Source of the DNA: Bacteroides sp.
Lineage (GTDB): Bacteria > Bacteroidota > Bacteroidia > Bacteroidales > Muribaculaceae
Length of the DNA stretch: 64,000 nucleotides
Direction: 5' to 3'
Assembly (NCBI GenBank): GCA_014802015.1
Contig: JAAVDB010000012.1
Coordinates: 38,613 to 102,612, forward strand
Shown one piece after another: positions 30,994-40,066 of this stretch. The translations under genes and the position numbers were made by a program. The notes under the pieces are model-generated. The model was given only the letters and a program-made list of their open reading frames with translations. It was not told where the DNA came from and searched no databases. Position 1 is the first letter of the stretch; every line of letters starts with the position of its first letter.

Positions 30994-32928
30994 TCAGCCT
31001 AACAGACGGGCGATGTAGTCGGTGGAGATTATAGTGAATATATTCTTGCCGTCAGGGGTGTGGGCCGGCGAAGGGGACCTGAACAGGTCGCTTAGGAGCC
31101 GGTCGATGTCATCGGGTGTCAGCGGCTGTCCACGGCGGATGGCTCCGGCCCGGGCCATGGAGAGGGCAAACTGCTCGTACATCGCGGACTCGGGGTCGAG
31201 TCCGGTCGAGGCTATGTTGTCAATCATCGTGAGCACCATCTCGCGTGCCGGCGTGTCGGCCATCTGTGACGGCACGCCATCTATGCTCCATGTGTTGTCG
31301 CCGCGCGGTGTGATGACAAATCCGAGTTCGGACATGCGTTGGCGTATGTCGGCCAGCAGGGCGCTCTGCGCGCCCGAGAGTTCGAGCACGTCGGGGAACA
31401 TTGTGGCCTGAGCTACGAATTGCTGCTCACTCGCCTTGGCGAGATATGAGTCATAGAGCACGCGCAGGTGGGCGCGATGCTGGTCGATGACCATGAGCCC
31501 GTCGCGCGAAGGGGTGAGGATGTATGTGTCCCTGTACTGAAACGAGTTGCCTGCCGGTTGGAGCTGAGACGAGTGTCCCGCGCCGTCGATAGGGAGCGAG
31601 ACGGGGTCGGCACTGTCACGCATGGTCGCAGTCGCGTGGGGGGCTGCCGGTGCGTCGGTCCGAGTTGCGGGCACGGAGGCGAGGCCTTCATCGCGTTTGC
31701 GCATGAAGTCGTCATAGAGTTTTGCCCAGTCGGTTGCGGCCGAGACACGTGACCCGGAAGTGCTGCGCGGCGCCGGCATCATAAGGTCAGGCCCGAGGAT
31801 GTCGGCCTGGCGCGGTATCGGTTCGCTGAACGGATTGTAGCCGGGGTCGATGTCTATCTCGGGCATCTTGTCCGAGTCGGGATTGAATACGGGTATGTCG
31901 GGCGCATCGTCACGGTCGAAGTCGAGCGACGGGCCGACGTTGAACCGTCCGAGCGAGTCGCGGATGGCCGCAGTGAGTATCTGCCAGATACCCTGCTCGT
32001 TCTCAAATTTTATCTCGTTCTTCGTGGGATGTATGTTCACATCGATGGTCTCGGGATCGACACGCAGACTGATGAAATAGTTGGGCTGTGCGTCGGCCGG
32101 GATGAGCCGTTCATAGCACTGCATCACGGCCTTGTGGAAATAGGGGTGACGCATGTTGCGGCCATTGACCATGAAGTATTGCAGCGGATTACGCCTGCGT
32201 GCGTTCTCAGGCAGGCCGATGAATCCGTTGATGCTCACTATCGAAGTGTCGGTCTCGACAGGTATGAGCTGCTTGTCGAGATTTTTGCCGAACAGGTCGC
32301 AGATGCGTCGCTTCATGGAGCCGCGCATCAGTGAGTGCAGGGTGGTGTCATTGCTTATGAGTGTGAGGTCGACACCTGTATTGACCAGCGCGAGGCGTTC
32401 AAACTCACGCATTATCGCGCTGAGTTCGACTGAGTCCTTCTTGAGAAATTTACGCCGCGCAGGGACGTTGAAAAACAGGTTTTTGACCATCAGATTCGAT
32501 CCTTGAGCACATGCGTCAGCCTCCTGAGACTCAAACTTCGAGCCGTTAATGACGAGTCTGGTGCCGAGTGATGCACCCTGAAGCATGGTGCGGAGCTCGA
32601 CCTGGGCGATGGCGGCGATCGATGCGAGCGCCTCGCCGCGAAATCCCATCGTGTGAAGTGTAAACAGGTCGTCGGCGCGCGCTATCTTGCTCGTGGCATG
32701 GCGCTCGAATGCCAGACGTGCGTCGGTGTCGCTCATGCCTGAGCCGTTGTCGATGACCTGTATCAGCGTACGGCCTGCATCCTTGAGTATGATGGTGATG
32801 GAGTCGGCTCCTGCGTCGATCGAGTTCTCGACAAGTTCCTTGATGACGGATGCCGGACGCTGTATCACCTCGCCGGCTGCGATCTGGTTAGCCACCGAGT
32901 CGGGTAGCAGACGTATGATGTCACTCAT
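30994..32928 (-). CDS. mutL: DNA mismatch repair protein MutL
   Basis: 644 residues. The N-terminal GHKL ATPase is complete: IAAGEVIQRPASVIKELVENSIDAGAD, DNGSGM and TMGFRGEALASIAAI. A long acidic linker (330-440) leads to a C-terminal dimerisation domain. The endonuclease motif DQHA(x)2E(x)4E reads DQHRAHLRVLYD, lacking both glutamates, and the CPHGRP-type zinc motif is replaced by AHTPDGKN; it is therefore probably not a nicking MutL. Its first 8 nt overlap the OstA-like gene. It couples MutS mismatch recognition to downstream repair. Confidence 0.97.
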   Translation of the reverse strand: MSDIIRLLPDSVANQIAAGEVIQRPASVIKELVENSIDAGADSITIILKDAGRTLIQVIDNGSGMSDTDARLAFERHATSKIARADDLFTLHTMGFRGEALASIAAIAQVELRTMLQGASLGTRLVINGSKFESQEADACAQGSNLMVKNLFFNVPARRKFLKKDSVELSAIMREFERLALVNTGVDLTLISNDTTLHSLMRGSMKRRICDLFGKNLDKQLIPVETDTSIVSINGFIGLPENARRRNPLQYFMVNGRNMRHPYFHKAVMQCYERLIPADAQPNYFISLRVDPETIDVNIHPTKNEIKFENEQGIWQILTAAIRDSLGRFNVGPSLDFDRDDAPDIPVFNPDSDKMPEIDIDPGYNPFSEPIPRQADILGPDLMMPAPRSTSGSRVSAATDWAKLYDDFMRKRDEGLASVPATRTDAPAAPHATATMRDSADPVSLPIDGAGHSSQLQPAGNSFQYRDTYILTPSRDGLMVIDQHRAHLRVLYDSYLAKASEQQFVAQATMFPDVLELSGAQSALLADIRQRMSELGFVITPRGDNTWSIDGVPSQMADTPAREMVLTMIDNIASTGLDPESAMYEQFALSMARAGAIRRGQPLTPDDIDRLLSDLFRSPSPAHTPDGKNIFTIISTDYIARLLG

Positions 32929-34882
32929 GGTTCTCCTCCTCTTCTTTTAATAAAGGTGTGTCACCAAGAGGTGTCGATGCCGGTGTGTCGTCTGGCTGTT
33001 CCTGCTCAGGGGTGTCGTCGACCGACAGAGGTGTGATGTCAGGATTAGTCGTCAGCGAGTCGGCCGGCGCGATGACCGAGTCGGCCGGAGTGGACGGCGT
33101 GGCGGGTGCCTGAGGGATCGTTACCCCTTCAGGCAGGGCTAAGTTGGGGATATTGACTGGTTTGCCCAGGGCCTGACCGCGCATGGTGAGTGCATCCTTG
33201 CTCATGCGTCCGAGTATATTCTGACTTGCCAGTTCGGCCATCTCGGCCGGATAGTCGAATACCTCGTCGGGCGACATGGGGCGCAACGGGGCATACCAGC
33301 GGAATTTCTGTAGGAAATAGCTGTTGCGTTTGGCCAGATAGAGGGGCGTAATCTTGCCGGTTGTCTCGGGCCACATTATCAGACGCCTTATGTCGTTGTC
33401 TTCGAAATAGGCGTCAAGATATGAGCTCTCGGTAAACGAGAATTTATTGTAGGTGGAGTCGTTCTCCATCGGGAACATGATGGTCTGAACGGTGCCTTCG
33501 GCATAGAGGCGGCTGATCGTTGAGTCGGCCATCCAGACGGTCATGTCAGAGGCTGACAGCTGGTTGTAGCAGTCCTCGGCGATGTGTTGTGACATGAGTC
33601 CCTGCTCGGGGAGTCGTGCCCAGTCGGTGGTCGAATCGTTCATGTGCACCCACACGACATTTCCCACCACCTGCTTGTCGCCATACCAGATGATGGGGTT
33701 GTAATACATATATAATATAGAGTCGCGTTCGACCATGCTCATGGAGTCGCACAGGCCCTGGATGTCGTTGCGGAAGAAACGCACGCGGTGGAATATGTTG
33801 GTGATTTTGGTGGAGTCCTCGATAACCGTAGGGTCAAGATAGGCTGTGATGGTGTCGCCGTGGAGATAGAGCGTGTCACTGCCTGAGTATTCCATGGCGA
33901 GGGCATTGCCGGTGACGAACGAGCTGTCACGCAGTTCGTCATAGAATCCGTAGTCGCCCGAGATGGATGACTGTCTGACCGAGTCGGTAAGTATCATGTT
34001 GCCGAACGCCTCGCCGAAACCACCGTCGCGGTCATAGAACAGCGTGTCGCCCGTGAGCGTGTTGCCACGGCGCATGTGTACGAGCGATCGCCTGTAGAGG
34101 TCGGCGATGCCGTTGCGTGTATCGTAGAATCCGGATGTTGACGAGATCTCGCCGTCTTTGCTGGTGATGAGCGTCTGACACATCAGCTGGGCGATGCCCG
34201 AGTCGGTGTTGTAGGTCAGCGAGTCGGTATACATCATCAGCGTGTCATTCTTCTGCGGACCTGTGAGTACGACGTCGAGATAGAAGAACGCATCCTTCGT
34301 AGCGGGATAATAGTAACCCTGCTGCGAGGTGAGGCGGTTGGTGCGGTCGTCGAGTTCGCCGCCGGCCAGATAATAACCTACATCCTCGGGCATGTCGTAG
34401 AAGAATACCGGCGTGGTGAGTGTGACGTCGCGGTTGATGAGGCGCACGTTGTTTCCGGGATATGCCCTGAGCTCGGCTATCTCTCCGATGCCGTCGTAAT
34501 AGAGCTCGTCGCCGTAGACAAACAGGGTGTCGCCCTGCTCCATGCGCACGTTGCGGAACGCTTCGAGCGAAGAGGTCTCTTCATAGAAACGTGCCGAGTC
34601 GCAGTACATGAACATGTCGCCCTTGCGAAACTGGACGTTGCCTATGAGTATCTGGACATCGTCGCCGGAGGGTTTGCGGAGGATGTCGGCATATTCAATA
34701 AACACTTTGCCGGGCTCGTGGCGGTCGGCATCAGGTATGGTAGGACGTATTACGGCCTTGCGTTCGCGCAGCGCGGACTTTTCGGCGGCCGCCGGTGCTT
34801 TGGTCCGGTCGCCTTCGGGCGACTGCGCGAGCATCGCGGGGAGCGATACCAGGGCGATGGCTAAGAATGGAGATACCCTCAT
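32921..34882 (-). CDS. OstA-like (LptA/LptD N-domain) envelope protein
   Basis: 653 residues with a signal peptide (FLAIALVSLPAMLA). The body is a series of beta-jellyroll strands of the OstA/LptA kind (VQILIGNVQFRKGDMFMYCDSARFY, LFVYGDELYYDGIGEIAELRAYPGN), repeated over about 500 residues, then a Pro/Asp/Thr-rich tail. Such proteins are proposed to help lipopolysaccharide cross the periplasm, but this long form is not the LptD barrel itself. It lies 48 bp after the SurA-like gene and overlaps mutL by 8 nt, a gene order frequent in Bacteroidales. Confidence 0.88.
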   Translation of the reverse strand: MRVSPFLAIALVSLPAMLAQSPEGDRTKAPAAAEKSALRERKAVIRPTIPDADRHEPGKVFIEYADILRKPSGDDVQILIGNVQFRKGDMFMYCDSARFYEETSSLEAFRNVRMEQGDTLFVYGDELYYDGIGEIAELRAYPGNNVRLINRDVTLTTPVFFYDMPEDVGYYLAGGELDDRTNRLTSQQGYYYPATKDAFFYLDVVLTGPQKNDTLMMYTDSLTYNTDSGIAQLMCQTLITSKDGEISSTSGFYDTRNGIADLYRRSLVHMRRGNTLTGDTLFYDRDGGFGEAFGNMILTDSVRQSSISGDYGFYDELRDSSFVTGNALAMEYSGSDTLYLHGDTITAYLDPTVIEDSTKITNIFHRVRFFRNDIQGLCDSMSMVERDSILYMYYNPIIWYGDKQVVGNVVWVHMNDSTTDWARLPEQGLMSQHIAEDCYNQLSASDMTVWMADSTISRLYAEGTVQTIMFPMENDSTYNKFSFTESSYLDAYFEDNDIRRLIMWPETTGKITPLYLAKRNSYFLQKFRWYAPLRPMSPDEVFDYPAEMAELASQNILGRMSKDALTMRGQALGKPVNIPNLALPEGVTIPQAPATPSTPADSVIAPADSLTTNPDITPLSVDDTPEQEQPDDTPASTPLGDTPLLKEEEENHE

Positions 34883-34930
34883 TATTACCCTCCTTACTTG
34901 GTTGACCTGTACAGAGAGAGCTGTAGGATA

Positions 34931-36316
34931 TTATCGTGAGGCTGTCTTGATCCAGCCCTTGTGCTTAAACTCACAGTTGCGCCAGCCGTCCTCGATGCGT
35001 GTGTATGTCTCGGCAATCTTCTTTTCGAGCCACTTGTTGAGGATGTCGTTCTGCTGCTGTTGCTCGCACATATTCTTTATGAGCTGATAGTCGTCCGAGA
35101 GGTTGGCACGGTGTCCCTCGATGCGATTGGTCAGCTTGACGAGGGCTACGATGTCCTGATTGGTCTTGGGGTCCTTCATTATGAATGCCTGCGAAATGTC
35201 GCCCGGCTGCATTGTGTCGACCTGACGTGCTATCTCCTGAGGCAGGTCGGCCATCTCGAACCGTGAGGTGTTGTAGTTGTCCGACTGCATGTTGCTGTTG
35301 ACCATCACGCCGCGGTTGTTGCGTGTGTCCTTGTCCTGCGAGAGTACGGCCACGGCCTCCTCGAAGGGTATCTTGTTGGTCTCAAGGTCAGAGCGGAGCG
35401 AGTCGAGGCGCACCACGGCCTCGGTGAGATCTTTCTCGGATACTCGGGGGCGCAGCAGGATGTGACGGACGTTGACGCGGTCGCCGCGTTTCTCGATCAG
35501 CTGTATGATATGGTAGCCGTATTCGGTCTCAACGATTTTCGATACCTTCTTGGGGTCGTTGAGGTTAAAGGCTACGGCTGTAAATTCGGGGACGAAAGTG
35601 GCACGTCCGGCAAATCCGAGCTCACCGCCTCGTGCGGCCGACGCGGGGTCTTCGCTGTAGAGGATGGCGAGTGTCGAGAAGTCGCTCTCGCCACGGGTCA
35701 CACGGTCGGAATAGTCGCGGAGACGGGCCTTGACATTCTCGATCTCTTCACGCGGCACAGCCGGGGCGGCCGTGAGTATCTGCACCTCCACCGTGCGGGG
35801 AACGTAGGGGATGGAGTCCTCTGACAGACGGTTGAAGTAGCGTCTTACATCTGAGGGTGTGGCCTTGACGTTCTCGACGAGACTTCTCTGCACCTGCTGC
35901 ACGCGCGAACGTGTCGAGATCATGTCATGGAGAGTCTCGCGGATCGCGGGCATAGGCTTGTTGAACATCTGCTCGACCTTTTCCTGCGAGCCTAACTGGG
36001 CTATATAGTTGTTGATGTACTGCTCGACCTGCTGCATTATCATCGATTCGGATGCCTCGATGGTGTCGAGCTCGGCCTGATGGAGGTAGAGTTTCTCGAT
36101 GGCGAGCTGTTCGGGTATCACACAGTAAGGGTCACCGTTGATGGGCGTTTTCTCATAGAGCATCTGCTGGTATGCCTCCTCGATCTCGGACTTCCAGATC
36201 GGCTGGTCACCGATCACCCAGGCTACTTCCTCGGCCGAGTTGTCAATTGCTGCAACGGCATAAGCTATGCCTAAGAATGATGCGATTGCGAGGAGTAATA
36301 TATTCTTAATTTTCAC
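34931..36316 (-). CDS. SurA-like periplasmic peptidyl-prolyl isomerase
   Basis: 461 residues: a signal peptide (about 1-23), a SurA-type N-terminal helical domain (EVAWVIGDQPIWKSEIEEAYQQ), and two PpiC parvulin domains (about 175-285, with YSEDPASAARGGELGF; and 285-395, with VRHILLRPRVSEKDL). It acts as a chaperone for outer-membrane proteins in the periplasm. A -7 box TAACTTTG lies 44 bp upstream. First gene of the run SurA-OstA-mutL-DUF4105-AlkP. Confidence 0.92.
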   Translation of the reverse strand: MKIKNILLLAIASFLGIAYAVAAIDNSAEEVAWVIGDQPIWKSEIEEAYQQMLYEKTPINGDPYCVIPEQLAIEKLYLHQAELDTIEASESMIMQQVEQYINNYIAQLGSQEKVEQMFNKPMPAIRETLHDMISTRSRVQQVQRSLVENVKATPSDVRRYFNRLSEDSIPYVPRTVEVQILTAAPAVPREEIENVKARLRDYSDRVTRGESDFSTLAILYSEDPASAARGGELGFAGRATFVPEFTAVAFNLNDPKKVSKIVETEYGYHIIQLIEKRGDRVNVRHILLRPRVSEKDLTEAVVRLDSLRSDLETNKIPFEEAVAVLSQDKDTRNNRGVMVNSNMQSDNYNTSRFEMADLPQEIARQVDTMQPGDISQAFIMKDPKTNQDIVALVKLTNRIEGHRANLSDDYQLIKNMCEQQQQNDILNKWLEKKIAETYTRIEDGWRNCEFKHKGWIKTASR

Positions 36317-36359
36317 GGGTGTTGACTGTATTAATGATATGAATTGTGCAATTTGGCTC

Positions 36360-36367
36360 CAAAGTTA
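36360..36367 (-). promoter_or_regulatory. -7 box of the surA-like operon
   Basis: Minus-strand TAACTTTG, consensus TAnnTTTG; the -33 element is not clear. It lies back to back with the promoter of the kinase gene. Confidence 0.6.
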
Positions 36368-36376
36368 CGAAAAAAT

Positions 36377-36408
36377 ATTGGACAGATGAGATTTTTTTCA
36401 TATTTTTG
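36377..36408 (+). promoter_or_regulatory. Promoter of the cytidylate-kinase-like gene
   Basis: ATTG at 36377-36380, a 20-nt spacer and TATTTTTG at 36401-36408; the start codon follows 24 bp later. Confidence 0.7.
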
Positions 36409-36431
36409 GTGTCGTTAATAAGTGTTACGAA

Positions 36432-37109
36432 ATGAATACTACCGATATAGATAAGACTCAGACAGAAGTAAAGGCTGACAGCAAACCGCCGTTTGTCATT
36501 ACGGTCGGACGCCAGTTTGGCAGCGGAGGCCGTGAGCTGGCACGCGCTCTTGCCGACGAGCTCGGCATCGCATATTATGATAAGGAGCTGTTGGCCGAGT
36601 CAGCCAAGTTGGCCGGTATCGAGCCGGAATTTTTCGAGCAGAAGGACGAGCGTTTTCCGTCGTTTCTCCACGGCATCTTTTCGTTTACGATGGGTGTGAC
36701 CCCGATGTGTTATTACACCGGCGGAGGGTCTATAACGGACGATTCTCTCTATAAGGCAGTCAGCGATTTCCTTACATCCGAGGCCGAGAAGAGGTCGTTT
36801 GTAGTGGTGGGTCGCACGGCCGACTATATACTGCGCGATCATCCGAGGGTGGTCAATCTGTTTCTGCACGCGCCGATGGACGAGTGTGTGCGCCGCATCT
36901 CCAAGCGTGAAAACGGTCTGACTCCTGACAAGGCTGAGGCAATGGCCAGACGTACCAACCGCTGGCGAGCTGACTATTACAACTTTTTTACCGATAAGGA
37001 ATGGGGCGATGCCAAGAGTTATGACCTCACGATCGACACATCGCGTATGCCGATGGATAAGATTGTCGAGCTGGTCAAGAGTTATCTCAGGCTCAGAGGC
37101 TTGATATAG
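36432..37109 (+). CDS. Cytidylate kinase-like family protein
   Basis: 225 residues of the cytidylate-kinase-2 group. A P-loop GRQFGSGGRELARALADELG (about 22-41) and the Arg-rich lid (RRISKRENGLTPDKAEAMARRTNRWRADYY) are clear, together with GRTADYILRDHP. These proteins resemble CMP kinases but their true substrate is often untested, so no gene symbol is given. It is divergent from surA and lies upstream of tRNA-Pro. Confidence 0.92.
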   Translation: MNTTDIDKTQTEVKADSKPPFVITVGRQFGSGGRELARALADELGIAYYDKELLAESAKLAGIEPEFFEQKDERFPSFLHGIFSFTMGVTPMCYYTGGGSITDDSLYKAVSDFLTSEAEKRSFVVVGRTADYILRDHPRVVNLFLHAPMDECVRRISKRENGLTPDKAEAMARRTNRWRADYYNFFTDKEWGDAKSYDLTIDTSRMPMDKIVELVKSYLRLRGLI

Positions 37110-37134
37110 AAACCTCAAAATTACGGTTGCAAAA

Positions 37135-37165
37135 TTGCATGAGTCAAAAAAACTCACTACCTTTG
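37135..37165 (+). promoter_or_regulatory. Promoter of tRNA-Pro
   Basis: TTG at 37135-37137, a 20-nt spacer, then TACCTTTG (37158-37165). A small GAGT/ACTC inverted repeat lies between the boxes. Confidence 0.75.
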
Positions 37166-37196
37166 CGGAGCATTAGCCCGAGTAAGGGTAAGTGTG

Positions 37197-37270
37197 CGGG
37201 GCGTAGCGCAGTCCGGTAGCGCACCTGGTTTGGGACCAGGTGGTCGCAGGTTCGAATCCTGTCACCCCGA
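37197..37270 (+). tRNA. tRNA-Pro (anticodon TGG)
   Basis: 74-nt cloverleaf: acceptor CGGGGCG with CACCCCG (one C-A mismatch), D-arm GCGC...GCGC, anticodon stem CCTGG/CCAGG around TTTGGGA (anticodon TGG) and T-loop TTCGAAT. No encoded CCA. Confidence 0.96.
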
Positions 37271-37274
37271 CTGA

Positions 37275-37311
37275 AACATGGTTTAACTCACTGAGTTAAA
37301 CCATGTTTTTT
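37275..37311 (+). terminator. Intrinsic terminator of tRNA-Pro
   Basis: A perfect 16-bp stem (37275-37290 with 37292-37307) around a single-base centre, followed by a T-run to 37311. Very strong, and also placed to end the convergent phosphopantetheinyl transferase transcript. Confidence 0.92.
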
Positions 37312-37328
37312 ATGTTAAGATAACATTT

Positions 37329-37880
37329 TTAGATATTGGTGCGGTCTATAAGATATTGTTCTCCACTTGTTGCGAGGGTGATGACGCGGGAGGTGGTGAG
37401 CAGGGGGTAGGTGAGGGTGAATCGGCGTGGTGTGCCGTCAAGATATATTGTGGCGGTGGTCAGGTCGGGCGAGATGTCGATTGCCGAGACTACGAGTGTC
37501 GGGATACGGGCACATTTGAATACGGCTTCCTTGGCTGACCACAGCTGCATCAGGGTGGTGAGCGGGTAGGGGCCGCGGGCCTGTTCGGCCGGTGTGAGAA
37601 ATTTTGATGCGATGCGTTCAAGTGTGGGTCGGGCGGTCTCGATGTCTACCCCTACAGGCTCCGGGCTGATGGCGAGAACGCACTCGTCGATGCAGTGCGA
37701 CACGGAGATATGTATGTCGGGATGCGTGGCTAAATACGGTGCGCCGTCATCGTGATGGCTCAATACGGCATCTTCGCCGAGCGTTTCGGCGATCAGTGAA
37801 CGTATGGCCTGACGTTCCGCCTCGCGGCGACCGCTCCGTCCTGTAGAAATGATAGGGGCTGAGTGGATGGTGGTCGTCAT
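37329..37880 (-). CDS. 4'-phosphopantetheinyl transferase superfamily protein
   Basis: 183 residues, Sfp-type half-domain pair. The motifs are HISVSHCIDECVLAIS, PVGVDIETARP (Mg-binding Asp/Glu) and WSAKEAVFKCA (WxxKEA). It loads the phosphopantetheine arm of CoA onto carrier proteins such as ACP. It overlaps gldD by 4 nt (ATGA) and is the last gene of the gldE-gldD-transferase run common in Bacteroidota. Confidence 0.93.
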   Translation of the reverse strand: MTTTIHSAPIISTGRSGRREAERQAIRSLIAETLGEDAVLSHHDDGAPYLATHPDIHISVSHCIDECVLAISPEPVGVDIETARPTLERIASKFLTPAEQARGPYPLTTLMQLWSAKEAVFKCARIPTLVVSAIDISPDLTTATIYLDGTPRRFTLTYPLLTTSRVITLATSGEQYLIDRTNI

Positions 37881-38473
37881 AAAGATTTGAGCATTACGAG
37901 CATGTCGCGCTCGGCTGCATCGACTATCGGTGCGATGGCTACGGGGTCAGTGACACTGCTGACCGAGTCGGGTAGCGTCACGGTGAATGCACCGCTGATG
38001 ACCTTGTCATCGTTATGTGCGAGTATCTGCACCGGGGTGGTGAGTGATGTGCGCGCCACCGTCATTGCACAGGTCCAGCCTGACGGGGTGGTGAGTTCGG
38101 TGAGCGTGTATCGGTTACTCCCGAGATTAAGTATCATCCGTTCGCGCCGGTTGGTGAGGGTGGCTGACATAGCGTCGGTGTCCGGACAGTCCGTGATCGT
38201 CAGGTAAAGGCGTGGCGAGCCATAGCCTCCGTATGAGACGTCGATCCATGCGCCGTTGTCGGTCGGCGACACATTGACATCGGTATTTCCATTAACCAGG
38301 AGACGTATGCCGTCGGCCTCTACGGCTGTAAATGTGCTGTCGGGGACAGCTATGCGCGGATAGGCCATTGGGCGCGGGATGGCTGCACGTCTGTCGTCGC
38401 TGTTGCCTCCGCATCCGCTCAGAGAGCCTGTCAGCAGAACGATTGCCAAGAGTACCCCGGTCGTGCGTATCAT
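37877..38473 (-). CDS. gldD: GldD-like lipoprotein
   Basis: 198 residues with a lipoprotein signal (TGVLLAIVLLTGSLSGC). The mature start IPRPMAYPRIAVPDSTFT matches the PRPKGYxRIxxP opening of GldD, and WIDVSYGGYGSPRLYLTI follows as in that family. The start ATG 38473 shares four bases (ATGA) with the gldE stop; the longer frame to 38566 lies wholly inside gldE. GldD and GldE are needed for gliding and secretion in Flavobacterium; in non-gliding Bacteroidales they presumably serve T9SS or envelope functions. The match is by motif only. Confidence 0.8.
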   Translation of the reverse strand: MIRTTGVLLAIVLLTGSLSGCGGNSDDRRAAIPRPMAYPRIAVPDSTFTAVEADGIRLLVNGNTDVNVSPTDNGAWIDVSYGGYGSPRLYLTITDCPDTDAMSATLTNRRERMILNLGSNRYTLTELTTPSGWTCAMTVARTSLTTPVQILAHNDDKVISGAFTVTLPDSVSSVTDPVAIAPIVDAAERDMLVMLKSL

Positions 38474-39843
38474 TGCTTGAGCTGGTCGGGCTGCACTTCG
38501 CCCATGACTTTTACGCGCACGTTCACGATGCGGTGCTGACGCACCGATAGGACAAGAAAGCGGCATCGTCCGTAGACGATCGACTCCTTGTCTTTAGGAA
38601 AATCACCCTTGATGCTCAGGAGCATACCGGCGAGGGTATCGCAGTCCTCCGTCACGTCGGCATAGTCGGCTTCGTCAAGATCGGTGACGCGGAAGAAGTC
38701 ATTGAGCAGCGTCTTACCTTCGAATATATATGTGCCGTCGGGGAGGCGACGGTAGGTCTGCTCGACTTCGTCGTATTCGTCGTCGATGTCGCCCACGATC
38801 TCTTCAAGCACATCCTCAAGCGATACGATGCCCTGTGTACCGCCAAACTCGTCGACCACGATAGCGAGATGCACGCGGCGTGAGCGGAAATCCTCAAGCA
38901 GGTCGTCGATCATTCGGGATTCGGGCACATAGTAGGGTTCGCGCATCAGCGAATGCCAGTCAAATCCGGGTGTCTCGGTCTTGCCGACGTATGGCAGGAG
39001 GTCGCGCGAATAGAGCACACCTTTTATATTGTCCATCGTCTCTTCGTAGACCGGCAGGCGGGCAAAGCCACTGTCTATCACTACCTTCATCACCTCGGCA
39101 AATGTGAGGTCGACGTCGAGGCCGGTGATGTCGACTCGGGGGGTCATTACCTCCGATGCGGTCGTGTCGCCAAATCTCAGAATGCCTTCAAGTATATCCT
39201 TGTCCTGTTCGGACTTCACTTCGGTGATCTCAAGTGCCTGCGACAGGTCATCGGCCGTCACGGCATCACTCTTCTTAGGTACCACCTTATTTACTATCAC
39301 CGAGCTTTTGACGAGAATGGACGAGAGTGGATAAAATATTTTTACCATCATGCTCAATGGGCCTACTGACATGCGCACCCAAGCGAGATTGTTAGAGTTG
39401 GCATAAAGTTTAGGCAGGATCTCGCCGAACAACAGTATGAGGAATGTGAGCAGTATGGTCTGTAACACAAAACTCCATAGCTCGCTCATGCCGTCAAATA
39501 CGGGACCGAGTGCAAAGTTACAGAGTACGACTATGGTCACATTGACCAGATTATTGGCTATAAGGATTGTAGCAAGCAGCCTCTCGGGGTGCGCGAGTAG
39601 TGACAGGATGCGCTCACCGCGTGAACCGCTGTCCTCGAGTTCGTCACATTGTGTGGGTGTGAGTGAAAAAAACGCGATCTCGCTGCCTGAGACAAAGCCC
39701 GAGACAAACAGGGCGAGCACAGCAAGTGCGAGGGCTACAATCTGGGCGGCTCCCATGGCCGGTATGGCAAGGAGCGGTAAGTCGGAGATGCCGTTAAGCA
39801 GGGCTGTCAGGGCCTCAGTGGCCGGTAAAGGGTCTGTATCCAA
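38470..39843 (-). CDS. gldE: GldE-like CNNM/CBS membrane protein
   Basis: About 457 residues: four membrane segments of the DUF21/CNNM domain (VALALAVLALFVSGFVSGSEIAFFSL, IANNLVNVTIVVL, LQTILLTFLILLFGEILPKLYA), a CBS pair (about 225-345, with VMTPRVDITGLD and HLAIVVDEFGGTQGIVSLEDVLEEIVGDIDDE) and a CorC/HlyC C-terminal domain. This matches GldE and HlyC/CorC proteins. The -7 box TATCTTTG at 39884-39891 lies inside the longer open frame to 39918, so the TTG at 39843 (LDTDPLP) is preferred; both candidate starts are TTG. Confidence 0.9.
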   Translation of the reverse strand: MDTDPLPATEALTALLNGISDLPLLAIPAMGAAQIVALALAVLALFVSGFVSGSEIAFFSLTPTQCDELEDSGSRGERILSLLAHPERLLATILIANNLVNVTIVVLCNFALGPVFDGMSELWSFVLQTILLTFLILLFGEILPKLYANSNNLAWVRMSVGPLSMMVKIFYPLSSILVKSSVIVNKVVPKKSDAVTADDLSQALEITEVKSEQDKDILEGILRFGDTTASEVMTPRVDITGLDVDLTFAEVMKVVIDSGFARLPVYEETMDNIKGVLYSRDLLPYVGKTETPGFDWHSLMREPYYVPESRMIDDLLEDFRSRRVHLAIVVDEFGGTQGIVSLEDVLEEIVGDIDDEYDEVEQTYRRLPDGTYIFEGKTLLNDFFRVTDLDEADYADVTEDCDTLAGMLLSIKGDFPKDKESIVYGRCRFLVLSVRQHRIVNVRVKVMGEVQPDQLKQ

Positions 39844-39883
39844 AATTTTGGTTATGAGTGAGACAAAGAGTTTTTTAGAGTCG

Positions 39884-39891
39884 CAAAGATA
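39884..39891 (-). promoter_or_regulatory. -7 box of the gldE operon
   Basis: Minus-strand TATCTTTG, a consensus match; the -33 element is poor. It excludes the upstream TTG (39918) as start of gldE. Confidence 0.6.
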
Positions 39892-39976
39892 ATACTTTTT
39901 CTCTACATTGCGAAGCAAAACTGCTTAAAACCTATCGCTATATGTGTGCCTTATATATGATTGTATCGCCATAAAT

Positions 39977-40066
39977 CCCCTCGAAGGGGACAAAAATCGC
40001 TAAAATCGTCCCCTTTGAGGGGACAAATTTGAGCAAAATCATCCCCTTTGAGGGGATTTTTTATTA
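39977..40066 (-). repeat. Tandem array of three hairpins with exact 33-bp period
   Basis: Palindromes with core CCCCT-NNN-AGGGG or CCCCTTTGAGGGG begin at 39977, 40010 and 40043. The two links after them are also related (GACAAAAATCGCTAAAATC and GACAAATTTGAGCAAAATC), so this is a true 33-bp tandem repeat. The last copy is followed by a T-run on the plus strand. It fills the gap between xseA and gldE and may terminate xseA transcription. Confidence 0.8.

Noticed and set aside
39977..40066. Possible CRISPR array
   Set aside because: The 33-bp period is suggestive, but the segments between palindromes are themselves similar, only three copies exist, and no cas gene is present.
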